A DNA stretch of 64,000 bases from Anaerovibrio sp. RM50 (lineage in GTDB: Bacteria > Bacillota > Negativicutes > Selenomonadales > Selenomonadaceae): contig NZ_KK211383.1 of the NCBI RefSeq assembly GCF_000622005.1, forward strand, positions 62,001 through 126,000, written 5' to 3'. Below, piece by piece: positions 33,753 to 43,011 of this stretch. Each line of letters begins with the position of its first letter. Position 1 is the stretch's first letter. Both the position numbers and the translations under genes were made by a program. The notes below the pieces were generated by a model. It did no database searches, was not told the DNA's origin, and worked only from the letters and a program-made list of their open reading frames with translations.

Positions 33753-35672
33753 TCAGTCGAGGAAATCCTTGAGCTTCTTGCTACGGGTTGGATGACGCAA
33801 CTTTCTCAAGGCCTTGGCCTCAATCTGACGGATACGCTCTCGCGTTACGCCAAAGCTCTGTCCCACTTCTTCCAGCGTACGTGCACGACCGTCCTCAATA
33901 CCAAAGCGAAGAACCAAAACCTTGCGTTCACGCTCAGTAAGGGTATCCAGGACCTCCGCCAACTGTTCCTTAAGCATCATGAAAGATGCCTGCTCTGCTG
34001 GTGCCGGTGCATCGTGATCCTCAATGAAATCGCCAAGGTGGGAGTCTTCCTCCTCGCCAATAGGAGTCTCCAGGGAAACTGGTTCCTGGGCAATCTTCAT
34101 TATTTCACGAACACGTTCAACGCTGATATCCATCTTCTTGGCAATCTCGTTAGGCTTTGGATCACGTCCCAAATCCTGAACCAGCTGTCTGGTAACACGG
34201 ATAAGCTTGTTGATGGTCTCCACCATGTGAACCGGAATGCGGATTGTTCTTGCCTGATCCGCAATAGCTCTGGTAATGGCCTGTCTGATCCACCATGTAG
34301 CATAGGTACTGAACTTATAGCCCTTGGTATGGTCAAACTTTTCAACGGCCTTAATCAATCCCAGATTGCCCTCCTGAATCAAATCCAGGAACAGCATACC
34401 ACGACCTACATAACGCTTGGCAATACTTACAACCAGACGAAGGTTAGCCTCTGCCAGACGCTTCTGGGCATCCTCGCCAAAGGCCTTAGCCGTATTCATG
34501 GCGATTATGTCATTCTTGGAAAGAGGCTCCACCTCAAGTTCAGCATAACCTAATGCTTCATTATAATTGGTAAAGAGCTCACTGTCGAAGTCCTCAAGAC
34601 CGTCTATATCCTCCTTGTACTGTTCCACGATAGCATTTACGCTATCATTGTCCACATGAAGGTATTTACGGGTAACATCATTGTTATCAAGCTGCAAAAG
34701 CTCAGTCCATTCTGACAAAGGTCTTACACTGTCAGTACCTGTCTCAGCATCATGTCTGACAACTTCATCTGCGGCCAAGCGGATTTCAGCAGAAACGCCG
34801 TCCTCCATACGCTCTGCCAATTCCTTCTCCTCTGAACCCGTAAGAAGCGGCACCCTGCCAATCTCCTTCAAATACATACGAACCGGGTCATCTATATTTA
34901 CACCGTCAGGTATATTAATACCTACCTCAACGTCAACATCATCTTCATCTTCAGGTTTATCAACATCATCGTCCGAGTCGGTTTCGTCAAAAGAAACTTC
35001 CACACCATTCTTACTGAACTTGTCCACAATGATTTCATCCAACTCTTCCGGAGATATATCCTGTTTCTGTAAAGCTTCCATAATCTCCCCTGCTGTTATC
35101 TTATTCCCATTATCACGAGCACGTTCTACTAAATCAGCTAAATTGCCGCCTTCCATCTCTGGGATATTGTCCACAGTATCATTTGCTTCAGCTGAAGCCT
35201 TGGTCTTAGCATTTTCTTTAGCTTTGGTGCTCTTGACTGTTTTGGTGGTTTGGGTGGTTTTAGCAGGCTTTTCACTCTTGGCAGTCTCGTTCTTCTTGTT
35301 TTCGCTATCCTCGGCGACTGTCTTCTTTACTGTCTTGGTGGCAGCCTTTGCGGTAGTTGTTTTCTTGGCAGTTGCAGTTTTGGTGGATGCAGACTTGACA
35401 GATGGAGACTTGGCGGATGTTGCCTTAGTCGTTGCAGTCTTGGTGGATGCAGACTTGGCAGTTGAAACCTTAGTCGTCACAGCCTTGGCAGTTGCAGACT
35501 TAGTCGTTACAGTCTTGGCAGCTGTTGTTTTGGCAGATTTCTTGGCAGCAGTCTTACCAGTCTTCTTGTCTGCAGGTGCTTCTGCTTTGGTGGATTTTAC
35601 TTTTTTCTGGGTAGATGCTGCTTTGGTATCTTCCTGTTCAGTAGTGGTAGTCTTTTTCTTTTTCTCAGCCAT
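33753..35672 (-). CDS. rpoD: Primary sigma factor RpoD (SigA) with long basic N-terminal tail
   Basis: RpoD directs RNA polymerase to housekeeping promoters. From the ATG at 35672 (AAAGGAGG nearby) the protein has 639 residues; B. subtilis SigA has 371. Roughly the first 150 residues are a Lys/Thr/Ala/Ser repeat tract (units like [18 protein letters not shown]), resembling a histone H1 tail. Then come an acidic stretch, region 1.2 ([19 protein letters not shown]), region 2 ([40 protein letters not shown]), region 3 and region 4 ([36 protein letters not shown]), all intact. dnaG lies just upstream, as usual. Confidence 0.97.
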   Translation of the reverse strand: MAEKKKKTTTTEQEDTKAASTQKKVKSTKAEAPADKKTGKTAAKKSAKTTAAKTVTTKSATAKAVTTKVSTAKSASTKTATTKATSAKSPSVKSASTKTATAKKTTTAKAATKTVKKTVAEDSENKKNETAKSEKPAKTTQTTKTVKSTKAKENAKTKASAEANDTVDNIPEMEGGNLADLVERARDNGNKITAGEIMEALQKQDISPEELDEIIVDKFSKNGVEVSFDETDSDDDVDKPEDEDDVDVEVGINIPDGVNIDDPVRMYLKEIGRVPLLTGSEEKELAERMEDGVSAEIRLAADEVVRHDAETGTDSVRPLSEWTELLQLDNNDVTRKYLHVDNDSVNAIVEQYKEDIDGLEDFDSELFTNYNEALGYAELEVEPLSKNDIIAMNTAKAFGEDAQKRLAEANLRLVVSIAKRYVGRGMLFLDLIQEGNLGLIKAVEKFDHTKGYKFSTYATWWIRQAITRAIADQARTIRIPVHMVETINKLIRVTRQLVQDLGRDPKPNEIAKKMDISVERVREIMKIAQEPVSLETPIGEEEDSHLGDFIEDHDAPAPAEQASFMMLKEQLAEVLDTLTERERKVLVLRFGIEDGRARTLEEVGQSFGVTRERIRQIEAKALRKLRHPTRSKKLKDFLD

Positions 35673-35710
35673 TGATAAACCTCCTTTCTCAGAATTTTGG
35701 TAGTTGAAAA

Positions 35711-37507
35711 TCAATTAACACCTTGTAATTCATCCATTTCATGTTTTATTTTCTGACTAATGGCCAGTTCCTCCAAATACTTTGCATCACCCTGCCGATA
35801 CATTTTCTCGGCATTTCTTGAATGCACTTCATACTGGCTCACCAGATAATTTCTCCGCAATTGGCGCACACAAGCCTCATATAATATGGAATGGTCTTCC
35901 TCTCCTAAGTCCTCGACTACTGCCCGGGATAATTCCTCAACAGCTTCGTCGCCTAAATTGGCCATTCCCATAATGTCACTTATTTTTTCGCCAGCCCTGT
36001 ATTTTTCCATCAGGGCAATCAATATTTTTTTGTGAATCTCATCAGGCACTGAATCTATAGGCACCAAGCTTACAAAATGGTCAATGATGGCAGGCTCATC
36101 CCATACCATACGGATAATAACCCTGCCCGCACGCCGTTCTGCATTGTCAACCTGCCGCACCACGCTTCGGATTGCTTTGGTGGTACCTTGGTTGTCACCG
36201 GCCCAACGACTTTTTTTGCCTAACTCTACAAGTATATCATTTTCTGACACACTTAGCAATTGTGCCACCTTTGACACATAAGCTGAACGCTCCGCTGTAT
36301 TTCTGATTGTAGCCAATATTGGCAACATTTCCGACAGAGCCCTGAGCCTTCCTTCCAGCCCGGAAACATCGCTGTGGGCCATAATGTGCTTCAGGCGGAA
36401 CTCCACCACGGAAACGGCCTGACTGACCACCTTCCGAAATTCCTCAACCCCATATTTCCTGATATATTCATCAGGATCCTTGCAATCAGGCAACTGAACC
36501 ACCTTTATGGCAGCAGAGGTTTCAGCAGCTATGCCAATGGCCCTTGAAATAGCCTCCTGCCCGGCATTATCGCTGTCATAGCAAAAATAAACAGCAGGGG
36601 CATACCTTAAAAGCTTCTTGCACTGGTCTATAGTAAATGCCGTCCCCAATGAAGCAACCACGTTTTTTATACCGGCTGCCGCCACGGAAATAACATCCAT
36701 ATAGCCTTCCACCACAAGGGCAAATCCCTCCTGACCAATGGCCCTATGGGCCTTGTCCAGACCAAAGAGAAGCTTGCGCTTGTTGAAAAGAATTGTTTCA
36801 GGGGAATTTAGATATTTGGGATTGCCATTATCAATAACACGCCCCCCAAAACCACATACCCGTCCCCGCTCATCCATAATCGGAATCATCACACGGTTAC
36901 GAAATCTGTCATACTCTCCCTGACCCTTCTGCCTTTTCACCACCAAACCGCTTTCCAGCAAAATCTCTGTGTCAATGCCACGCTTGGCAAAGGCTGTGGT
37001 AAGTTTGTCCCAGGCATCAGGGGCAAAGCCAAGGTTAAATTCTTCTATTATATTGTCGTTTATTCCACGACTATGAAAGTATTCCAAACCGGCAGTTCCA
37101 TATTTTGTCATGGTAAGACAATTATGGAAGAATTTACTGGCCATCTCATGGGCCTCACGAAGCTTTTTCAGCTTCTCTTCACGGGCTATTTCCTCAGGGC
37201 TCCGCTCTCTTTCAGGAAGGGGAATATTCAGCTTCTCCGCCTGAAATATAATAGCTTCCCTGTAGGAAATACTTTCTATCATGGATATAAACTTAAAAAC
37301 ATCCCCACCTGCGTGACAGCCAAAGCAGTAAAAAAATCCCTTCTCCGGGGTCACAGCAAAGGAAGGTGTTTTTTCATTGTGAAACGGGCAACAGCCCCAA
37401 AACTGTTTTCCTTTGCGCTTTAACGGTACATAGGTGGATATTACAGAAACAAGATCTGATTCTGACCGAACTCTCTCCACGAATTCATCTGTCAGCCAGG
37501 TTGCCAT
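35711..37507 (-). CDS. dnaG: DNA primase DnaG
   Basis: DnaG makes RNA primers for replication. The 598-residue protein has the N-terminal CHC2 zinc finger ([33 protein letters not shown]) and the catalytic core with TOPRIM motifs ([30 protein letters not shown]). The C-terminal helicase-interacting region is weakly conserved. It heads the dnaG-rpoD macromolecular synthesis unit. The 247 bases upstream (37508-37754) hold no gene that I can support. Confidence 0.97.
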   Translation of the reverse strand: MATWLTDEFVERVRSESDLVSVISTYVPLKRKGKQFWGCCPFHNEKTPSFAVTPEKGFFYCFGCHAGGDVFKFISMIESISYREAIIFQAEKLNIPLPERERSPEEIAREEKLKKLREAHEMASKFFHNCLTMTKYGTAGLEYFHSRGINDNIIEEFNLGFAPDAWDKLTTAFAKRGIDTEILLESGLVVKRQKGQGEYDRFRNRVMIPIMDERGRVCGFGGRVIDNGNPKYLNSPETILFNKRKLLFGLDKAHRAIGQEGFALVVEGYMDVISVAAAGIKNVVASLGTAFTIDQCKKLLRYAPAVYFCYDSDNAGQEAISRAIGIAAETSAAIKVVQLPDCKDPDEYIRKYGVEEFRKVVSQAVSVVEFRLKHIMAHSDVSGLEGRLRALSEMLPILATIRNTAERSAYVSKVAQLLSVSENDILVELGKKSRWAGDNQGTTKAIRSVVRQVDNAERRAGRVIIRMVWDEPAIIDHFVSLVPIDSVPDEIHKKILIALMEKYRAGEKISDIMGMANLGDEAVEELSRAVVEDLGEEDHSILYEACVRQLRRNYLVSQYEVHSRNAEKMYRQGDAKYLEELAISQKIKHEMDELQGVN

Positions 37508-37754
37508 GTGTACTCATCCTTTTCCAACGCATAAAAACAGTGCAAAGATTTGTCATACCTTTATACCTGTTATCATAAAGATACCACGGTATAATTCGCG
37601 GCTAAACCTAAAAATCCTGCAAGATGCTGCTAAATTTTTGTATAGCCTTATTCAAATCCCTTGCACTATTAATATTCAATATAAATTCAAAATATCCTTT
37701 TTTTAGAACGAAATCTTAGCGAATCTGAGCGAAATTGCAAAAATAAGCTTCAGA

Positions 37755-38753
37755 TCACTTCACCATAACTCCAACAGGAGGCATGAAAATATCATTAAAC
37801 AGCTGTACTGCATAGCTGTCTGTAATGCCGGCCACGTAGTCCACCACTGTCTGCTCCAGTCCCCATTGGCTCTGCCGTTTTTGAAACTCCAGTGGCATTT
37901 TGTCAGGATTATCCATAAAATATTTAAAAAGCTGTTCAATAACAAATACCGCCTGATTGCGTTCCGTAGCCAGACGCTCTGAATGATATATACTATCGAA
38001 CATAAATTCCCTGAAAATACTCATGGCCTCATTCATTTCATCCGAAAAGGCAATATCGCCCTTTTTCTCTGAGGAGCGAATCATATCCGATACCATGGCG
38101 GTAATCATCCTGGAGGTGTCATTGCCAATTTTTTCGATAACCACCTTCGGCAGACTGTCAGGCTGCAAAATATTTGCCCGCATACTGTCATCAAAATCAT
38201 GGCAGAGGTAGGCAATACGATCAGCCCAATGGATTATTTTTCCTTCCATAGTAAAAGGACTGATGCCGCCACTGTGGTGAAGGATGCCGTCCATGGTTTC
38301 CTTAGTGAGATTAAGGCCTTTTCCGCCCTTTTCCAGATATTTGACAACTCTAAGACTTTGCTCATTGTGGGCAAAGTGGCCTGTGAGCCTGTCCAGAGCC
38401 GCTTCCCCTGCATGGCCGAAGGCGGTATGCCCCACATCGTGCCCAAGGGCAATGGCCTCTGTCAAGTCCTCATTAAGGCGCAGGCTTCTGGCAATAGTAC
38501 GGCCTATCTGGGCCACCTCCAGACTATGGGTCATGCGGGTGCGGTAATGATCACCGGAAATAATATAGACCTGGGTCTTGTGCTTTAAGCGGCGGAAAGA
38601 CTTGGAGTGAATTATGCGGTCCCGGTCCCGCTGGAATCTGGTACGAAATTCGCAATCCTCCTCCGGCCGTTCCCTTTCTGCATCACGACTTTTGGCCGCC
38701 AAGGGAGAAAGCATCTCATATTCCATTTCCTCAGTACGTTCCCTGACCATCAT
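37755..38753 (-). CDS. dgt: dGTP triphosphohydrolase-like HD protein
   Basis: The family cleaves dNTPs to nucleosides and triphosphate. The ~332-residue protein has the signature RFQRDRDRIIHSKSFRRLKH with KTQVYI, and the HD metal site (RMTHSLEVAQIGRTIARSLR; AIALGHDVGHTAFGHAGE). The later region IIHWADRIAYLCHDFDDSMR is also typical. It is the short form found next to dnaG in Clostridia and Negativicutes. Substrate preference (dGTP or other dNTPs) cannot be told from sequence. I start at the ATG at 38753; a GTG at 38762 is also in frame. Confidence 0.92.
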   Translation of the reverse strand: MMVRERTEEMEYEMLSPLAAKSRDAERERPEEDCEFRTRFQRDRDRIIHSKSFRRLKHKTQVYIISGDHYRTRMTHSLEVAQIGRTIARSLRLNEDLTEAIALGHDVGHTAFGHAGEAALDRLTGHFAHNEQSLRVVKYLEKGGKGLNLTKETMDGILHHSGGISPFTMEGKIIHWADRIAYLCHDFDDSMRANILQPDSLPKVVIEKIGNDTSRMITAMVSDMIRSSEKKGDIAFSDEMNEAMSIFREFMFDSIYHSERLATERNQAVFVIEQLFKYFMDNPDKMPLEFQKRQSQWGLEQTVVDYVAGITDSYAVQLFNDIFMPPVGVMVK

Positions 38754-38867
38754 ATTTCGCACCGCCTTTTACATAGTCTCTATATCAAAAAATAAATCTC
38801 ATTTTATGGTTTACCATTTTAACCCACTTATGTCAAGGTTTGGAGGTTTCTTTAATTAAAAACAGTG

Positions 38868-38896
38868 TACACAAAACTATTATTCTATGATATAAT
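38868..38896 (+). promoter_or_regulatory. Strong extended -10 promoter for the 70-aa gene
   Basis: TACACA and TATAAT are separated by 17 bases, and TG one base before the -10 makes an extended -10. A GGGGAGAG ribosome-binding site follows before the ATG at 38940. Confidence 0.75.
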
Positions 38897-38939
38897 ATGA
38901 CATATTATGTTTATTATGATTTAGAGGGGAGAGTTCTAA

Positions 38940-39152
38940 ATGACTCAGGAATCTATCGAAGCAATTCTCAAAGCAAAGATTGCTGAAGAGCGCGGCAAGC
39001 TGCCAGTTCATGAATATATCGACCTGAACGCTGTTTCTAACGGTCGTGGTGTTGCTGACGGCGGTCTCATGTTCCTCAAGGCTGTTGATACTGCTCTGGA
39101 CATCATGAGCAAGTCCGTAGCAGCTACATTGGCTGAGATTGTAAAAGACTAA
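38940..39152 (+). CDS. Small conserved-looking protein of unknown function, likely highly expressed
   Basis: The 70-residue protein starts MTQESIEAILKAKIAEERGK and continues with LPVHEYIDLNAVSNGRGVAD; the C-terminal half is an amphipathic stretch ending TLAEIVKD. There is no signal peptide, Cys or membrane helix. I do not recognise the family. Evidence that it is real: a near-ideal promoter and ribosome-binding site, a strong terminator right after it, and codons typical of highly expressed genes (many GGT, CGT, GCT, GTT). It stands alone on the plus strand between dgt and glyS. Confidence 0.8.
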   Translation: MTQESIEAILKAKIAEERGKLPVHEYIDLNAVSNGRGVADGGLMFLKAVDTALDIMSKSVAATLAEIVKD

Positions 39153-39170
39153 TTTAAATCTATTAAAAAA

Positions 39171-39200
39171 ATGCTGTTCCGAAAGGAGCAGCATTTTTTA
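39171..39200 (+). terminator. Intrinsic terminator after the 70-aa gene
   Basis: ATGCTGTTCC pairs with GGAGCAGCAT (one G-T pair) across a short loop and is followed by a run of six T. Confidence 0.85.
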
Positions 39201-39216
39201 TTGCCTGATTATTATA

Positions 39217-39396
39217 GCGCAGGGGCAGATGGCTTGAACAGTTTGTCACGATGCGTTAATAAACTTTTTGTTGCTTTCCTTAATATTAGTGAAAAAAATC
39301 ATTTGTTTGAGCGAAGCGAGTTATGATTTTTTGCACTATATAAAAGCAAGAAAAAGTTTTAGTATCGTGACATTGTGAAAGCCACTGCCCCTGCGC
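39217..39396. repeat. 180-bp palindromic element between convergent genes
   Basis: The ends GCGCAGGGGCAG and CTGCCCCTGCGC are exact inverted repeats, and the complementarity continues with small interruptions to the centre (AAAAAATCAT...ATGATTTTTT around GAGCGAAGCGAG). It has the build of a MITE-like or palindromic repeat with no coding capacity. It fills the gap between the 70-aa gene and the end of glyS. No second copy is visible in this window. Confidence 0.75.
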
Positions 39397-39404
39397 CCTT
39401 AAAA

Positions 39405-41468
39405 TTAGCCTAAAACGATCTTGCTGAAGTCTGCCACCTTGCAGATGAGCTGATCAACAGCCTTTAACAGACCAAGGCGGTTGTTCTTAATCTTCTCATC
39501 CTTGTCCATAACCATTACAGCATCAAAGAATCCATCTATCGGAGCTGCCAGTTTGGTAAGCTCAGCAATGGCACCAGCGTAATCCTGACCTGCCAACAAG
39601 CTTCCCACCTTGGCAGAAGCCACCTTGAACTCATCATTCAGCACACCCTCTGCTGTCTCCACAAAGAGGGACGCATCACAGCCAGCTGCAACGGTTTCAT
39701 CCTTGCGGGAAATGTTGCCGGCGCGATTAAAGGACTGAATGGTCTCTTCAATGCCTTCCTTCTTAACCGCCTCGTTTACAGCCTGGGCACGGAGGGTTAC
39801 AGAATAAATATCATCCACATCAACGAATACTGCATCCACCACATCATAGCGAATCTCAGCATCGGAAAGAACATTCTTCAGACGGAGCTTCATAAAATCA
39901 GCCACATCATCCTGCATCTTGGCCTGAGCCTTGGAGTCATTAATGTTAAGAAGCTCCATAGCCTTTGCCACAAGACCGGAAAGGGAAATGTGGTACTTGG
40001 CCTCCACCAGCATATTCACCATACCAAGGGCCTGACGACGCAGGGCAAATGGATCCTGGGAGCCTGTTGGAATAAGGCCGCGGCTGAAGGTTGCCACCAA
40101 ATTATCAATCTTGTCAGCCATAGAAACGATACGGCCAGCTACAGAAGCAGGCTGTCCATCAGATGCGCTTCTTGGCATATAATGCTCGTCAATAGCCTGG
40201 GCTACTGCTGGGTTCTCACCATCAAGGAGGGCATATTCACGACCCATAATACCCTGAAGCTCGGTGAACTCAGTTACCATACCGGTTACAAGGTCAGCCT
40301 TACAAAGCTTGGCTGCACGAACAGCATCCTTTTTCTCCTGATCAGAAACCTTAAGTTCATCAGCAATATATGCTGCCAGCTTCTCCAAACGACCAGCCTT
40401 GTCGTAAATAGAACCAAGGCCTTCCTGGAATACTACGGTCTTCAGCTTGTCGCCGTGCTCCTCCAGGGATTTCTTGCGGTCCTCATCGAAGAAGAACTGG
40501 GCATCCTCAAGACGGGCACGAAGTACGCGCTCATTACCATGCTGTACGATTTCCAGATGCTCACTGCCACCATTACGGATAGTAATAAAGAGAGGCATCA
40601 GCTTGCCATCCTTCAATACAGGGAAATAACGCTGGTGGTCACGCATTGGGGTAATAACAGCCTCAGCAGGGAGCTTCAGATACTTATCATCAATGGTGCC
40701 ACAAAGAGCTGTTGGATATTCTACCAGATAGAGAACCTCCTCCAGCAGACCTTCCTCAATCTGAGCCTTGCCACCCTTGGACTCAGCCAGCTCCACGATC
40801 TGCTGACGAATCATCTCACGGCGACGGTTATGGTCAACGATAATAAACTGCTCCTCACAAGCCTTCTCATAATCATCAGCACTCTTAATTTCAAAATCAC
40901 CTTCGGAGAGGAAACGGTGGCCACGGGAAATGCGGCCGGATTTTACATTAGCAGTTTCAAAATCAATAACTTCCTCACCATAGAGGCCCACCAGCCAACG
41001 GAGCGGACGAATGAACTTGTAGTCCAGATCTGCCCAGTGCATATTGTTTGGGAAATTCAGGCCATCCACCAGACCCTTCAATGTATCGCTGAGAAGGTCA
41101 ACTGTTTTGCCGCCCACCTCATGTACCATAGCGTATACATAGCCATCCTTGGTAACCAGATCCTTGGCATCAATACCCTGGCCCCGGGCAAAGCCCTGAG
41201 CTGCCTTGGTAGGATTGCCATCGGCATCAAAGGCGATATTAACAGCCGGACCGCGGTTCTCCTTGGAAAGGTCCTCCTGATTTTCAGCCAGTCCCTCAAC
41301 GATGAGAGCCAAACGGCGTGGAGTACCCATGGTCTTTACATTGTCGTAGGTAAGACGCAGGTCAGTGAAGGTCTTCTCGGCATTTTCCTTAAGCTGAGAG
41401 ATAATACCAGGCATTGCATAGGCTGGAATTTCCTCAGTACCAATTTCTAATAATAAAGTCTTGCTCAT
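39405..41468 (-). CDS. glyS: Glycyl-tRNA synthetase beta subunit GlyS
   Basis: GlyS is the tRNA-binding subunit of the alpha2beta2 glycyl-tRNA synthetase. The 687-residue protein has the start LLLEIGTEEIPAYAMPGIIS, the regions MRDHQRYFPVLK and PFALRRQALGMVNMLVEAKY, and a C-terminal anticodon-binding-like DALR region (FFDAVMVMDKDEKIKNNRLG). Its start overlaps the glyQ stop by one base. Expression is set by the T-box in front of glyQ. Confidence 0.97.
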   Translation of the reverse strand: MSKTLLLEIGTEEIPAYAMPGIISQLKENAEKTFTDLRLTYDNVKTMGTPRRLALIVEGLAENQEDLSKENRGPAVNIAFDADGNPTKAAQGFARGQGIDAKDLVTKDGYVYAMVHEVGGKTVDLLSDTLKGLVDGLNFPNNMHWADLDYKFIRPLRWLVGLYGEEVIDFETANVKSGRISRGHRFLSEGDFEIKSADDYEKACEEQFIIVDHNRRREMIRQQIVELAESKGGKAQIEEGLLEEVLYLVEYPTALCGTIDDKYLKLPAEAVITPMRDHQRYFPVLKDGKLMPLFITIRNGGSEHLEIVQHGNERVLRARLEDAQFFFDEDRKKSLEEHGDKLKTVVFQEGLGSIYDKAGRLEKLAAYIADELKVSDQEKKDAVRAAKLCKADLVTGMVTEFTELQGIMGREYALLDGENPAVAQAIDEHYMPRSASDGQPASVAGRIVSMADKIDNLVATFSRGLIPTGSQDPFALRRQALGMVNMLVEAKYHISLSGLVAKAMELLNINDSKAQAKMQDDVADFMKLRLKNVLSDAEIRYDVVDAVFVDVDDIYSVTLRAQAVNEAVKKEGIEETIQSFNRAGNISRKDETVAAGCDASLFVETAEGVLNDEFKVASAKVGSLLAGQDYAGAIAELTKLAAPIDGFFDAVMVMDKDEKIKNNRLGLLKAVDQLICKVADFSKIVLG

Positions 41469-42349
41469 TATGCCTTATTCCCCTTTCCCATCATTGGATA
41501 GCCCAGCTCCTCACGCTGCTTCAAGTAGCATGCGGCGCACATACGGGCGAGCTTACGAACGCGGCCGATAAAGGCAGCACGCTCAGATACGGAAATAGCA
41601 CCACGGGCATCCAACATGTTGAATGCATGGGAGCACTTTAATACATAGTCATAGGCTGGATGAACATAACCCTTGTCGATTACGCGGACAGCCTCCTTCT
41701 CATACTTGTCAAAGAGGTCAAAGAGCAGATCTGCATCAGACAGATCAAAAGCATAGGTGGACTGCTCAAACTCGTTCTGATGGAATACATCACCATAGGT
41801 GTAGTCGCCAACCCACTGAATGTCGTAAACATTCTCAACGCCCTGGATGTACATGGCAAGGCGCTCCAGACCATAGGTAATCTCAACGGCAGTTGGCTTA
41901 ATATCCTGGCTGCCCACCTGCTGGAAATAGGTGAACTGGGTGATTTCCATGCCATCCAGCCAAACCTCCCAGCCAAGGCCCCAGGCACCCAGAGTTGGAG
42001 ATTCCCAGTTATCCTCAACAAAGCGGATATCATGCTCCTTAGGGTTGATGCCAAGGCGCTCCAGAGATGCCAAATAAAGCTCCTGAATATTGTCAGGGGA
42101 CGGCTTCATAATAACCTGGAACTGATGATGCTGATAAAGACGGTTTGGATTGTCGCCATAACGGCCATCTGCCGGACGGCGGGAAGGCTCCACATAAGCC
42201 ACATTCCAAGGCTCAGGTCCAAGAACTCTGAGGAAAGTGAATGGGTTCATGGTGCCGGCACCCTTTTCTACGTCATAAGGTTCGCCCAGAATACAGCCCT
42301 GCTCGGACCAGAACTGCTGAAGGGCCAGGATCATTTCCTGATATTTCAT
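41468..42349 (-). CDS. glyQ: Glycyl-tRNA synthetase alpha subunit GlyQ
   Basis: GlyQ is the catalytic subunit that activates glycine and charges tRNA-Gly. The 293-residue protein shows [40 protein letters not shown] and [19 protein letters not shown]. The end of the protein, [20 protein letters not shown], is also typical. All are family hallmarks and the length is standard. The bacterial two-subunit type is typical of Negativicutes. A glycine T-box leader precedes it. Confidence 0.98.
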   Translation of the reverse strand: MKYQEMILALQQFWSEQGCILGEPYDVEKGAGTMNPFTFLRVLGPEPWNVAYVEPSRRPADGRYGDNPNRLYQHHQFQVIMKPSPDNIQELYLASLERLGINPKEHDIRFVEDNWESPTLGAWGLGWEVWLDGMEITQFTYFQQVGSQDIKPTAVEITYGLERLAMYIQGVENVYDIQWVGDYTYGDVFHQNEFEQSTYAFDLSDADLLFDLFDKYEKEAVRVIDKGYVHPAYDYVLKCSHAFNMLDARGAISVSERAAFIGRVRKLARMCAACYLKQREELGYPMMGKGNKA

Positions 42350-42387
42350 AAGAGTTTGCCTCCTTCTGATTTGTTACAGAAACAATA

Positions 42388-42737
42388 AAAAACGCCCCTG
42401 TAACATCGGTTAATAATGTTACAGGGACGAGATAACCCGCGGTTCCACCCTGCTTGAATGCCAAAGCATTCCGCCTCAATGGATATTTACTTACGCTCCA
42501 AAGTGCCATTCGTCCCAACAGCAGGCTCACACCACCCCTGCATCGCTTGATAGGAACTGTCACGGAGTAAATCCTAGGATATTGCGAAGAATAAATATTT
42601 ACTGTCTAGGCGGAGAAGTGAGTCATAGTGGTGCTATGACGAAGGACGACAACGCAGACAGTGAATATTTAGACAAGCAAGATACAGGAGTTATTCCGTG
42701 ACAGTTCCTAAAGGACTACTCCTCTTCTTCATCGCTA
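42388..42737 (-). promoter_or_regulatory. Glycine T-box leader, interrupted by a palindromic insertion
   Basis: The minus strand starts with GCGATGAAGAAGAGGAGTA (stem I base) and ends with the T-box AGGGTGGAACCGCG at 42451-42438. The terminator CCCTGTAACAT...ATGTTACAGGG followed by TTTTTT is at 42426-42388. The likely specifier codon is GGC (Gly), in GAATGGCACTTTGGAGC. Uncharged tRNA-Gly should favour antitermination and raise glyQS. A 160-bp element (42551-42710) is inserted in the 5' side of stem I, only ~27 bases after the predicted start site. Whether regulation survives is unknown. Confidence 0.92.
42551..42710. repeat. 160-bp palindromic MITE-like element inside the T-box leader
   Basis: Both ends are the same 16-bp inverted repeat (TAGGAACTGTCACGGA and TCCGTGACAGTTCCTA). 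Imperfect complementarity continues inward (ATCCTAGGAT.ATTGC with GCAAGATACAGGA; TAAATATTTACTGTCT with AGACAGTGAATATTTA) to a central hairpin GTCATAGTGGTGCTATGAC. If the terminal TA on each side is read as a target duplication, this fits a Tc1/IS630-type MITE. It has no coding capacity. It splits stem I of the glycine T-box. Confidence 0.85.
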
Positions 42738-42743
42738 AGAGGA

Positions 42744-42772
42744 ATTTTAGCAAATATAGGAGTTAGAGTCAA
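42744..42772 (-). promoter_or_regulatory. Promoter of the glyQS T-box leader
   Basis: TTGACT and TAAAAT are separated by 17 bases on the minus strand; transcription should start near 42737, just before the stem I sequence. Confidence 0.7.
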
Positions 42773-42807
42773 GGGCATGGAAAACATTTCGTTTTTATCC
42801 AGGCATG

Positions 42808-42836
42808 AAAAAAGCCCAGTGAAAATACACTAGGCT
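42808..42836 (-). terminator. Intrinsic terminator after tRNA-Arg
   Basis: AGCCTAGTG pairs with CACTGGGCT (one G-T pair) on the minus strand and is followed by a run of T. Confidence 0.8.
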
Positions 42837-42847
42837 AAAAATCTACT

Positions 42848-42922
42848 TGGTGCGCTCGGCGGGAGTCGAACCCACGCTTTCAGCTCCGGAGGCTAACGTC
42901 CTATCCACTGGACTACGAGCGC
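42848..42922 (-). tRNA. tRNA-Arg, anticodon CCG
   Basis: The minus strand folds as a tRNA: acceptor GCGCTCG with CGAGCGC, D arm GTCC/GGAC, anticodon stem TTAGC/GCTGA with loop CTCCGGA (anticodon CCG, reading CGG), T arm with GGGTTCGACTCCC, and an encoded CCA end. Length is 75 bases. It has its own promoter and terminator. Confidence 0.95.
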
Positions 42923-42960
42923 TTTTTATTCATTGCGGAATGAAATTTCTCACAAAGCAT

Positions 42961-42989
42961 ATTATACCATTCGCTGTCACAATCCGCAA
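42961..42989 (-). promoter_or_regulatory. Promoter of tRNA-Arg
   Basis: TTGCGG and TATAAT are separated by 17 bases on the minus strand, about 40 bases before the tRNA. Confidence 0.7.
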
Positions 42990-43011
42990 GATAAAGTATC
43001 CCCGGCCTGGA

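Noticed and set aside
35250-35600. Regular short repeats that could suggest a CRISPR or satellite array
   Set aside because: The repeat unit is codon-sized and in frame with rpoD (Lys/Thr/Ala/Ser codons). There are no spacers of constant length.
34681-35703. 340-codon open frame on the plus strand
   Set aside because: It is antisense to rpoD; its hydrophobic Val/Ala/Leu repeats simply mirror the Lys/Thr/Ala tract of the sigma factor.
37508-37754. Gap between dgt and dnaG as a possible small RNA or gene
   Set aside because: No frame with a start signal, no convincing hairpin with a T-run and no clear promoter pair could be found.
39990-41450. 486-codon open frame on the plus strand
   Set aside because: It is wholly antisense to glyS, which has full family motifs. 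The predicted peptide has no domain and no ribosome-binding site was seen.
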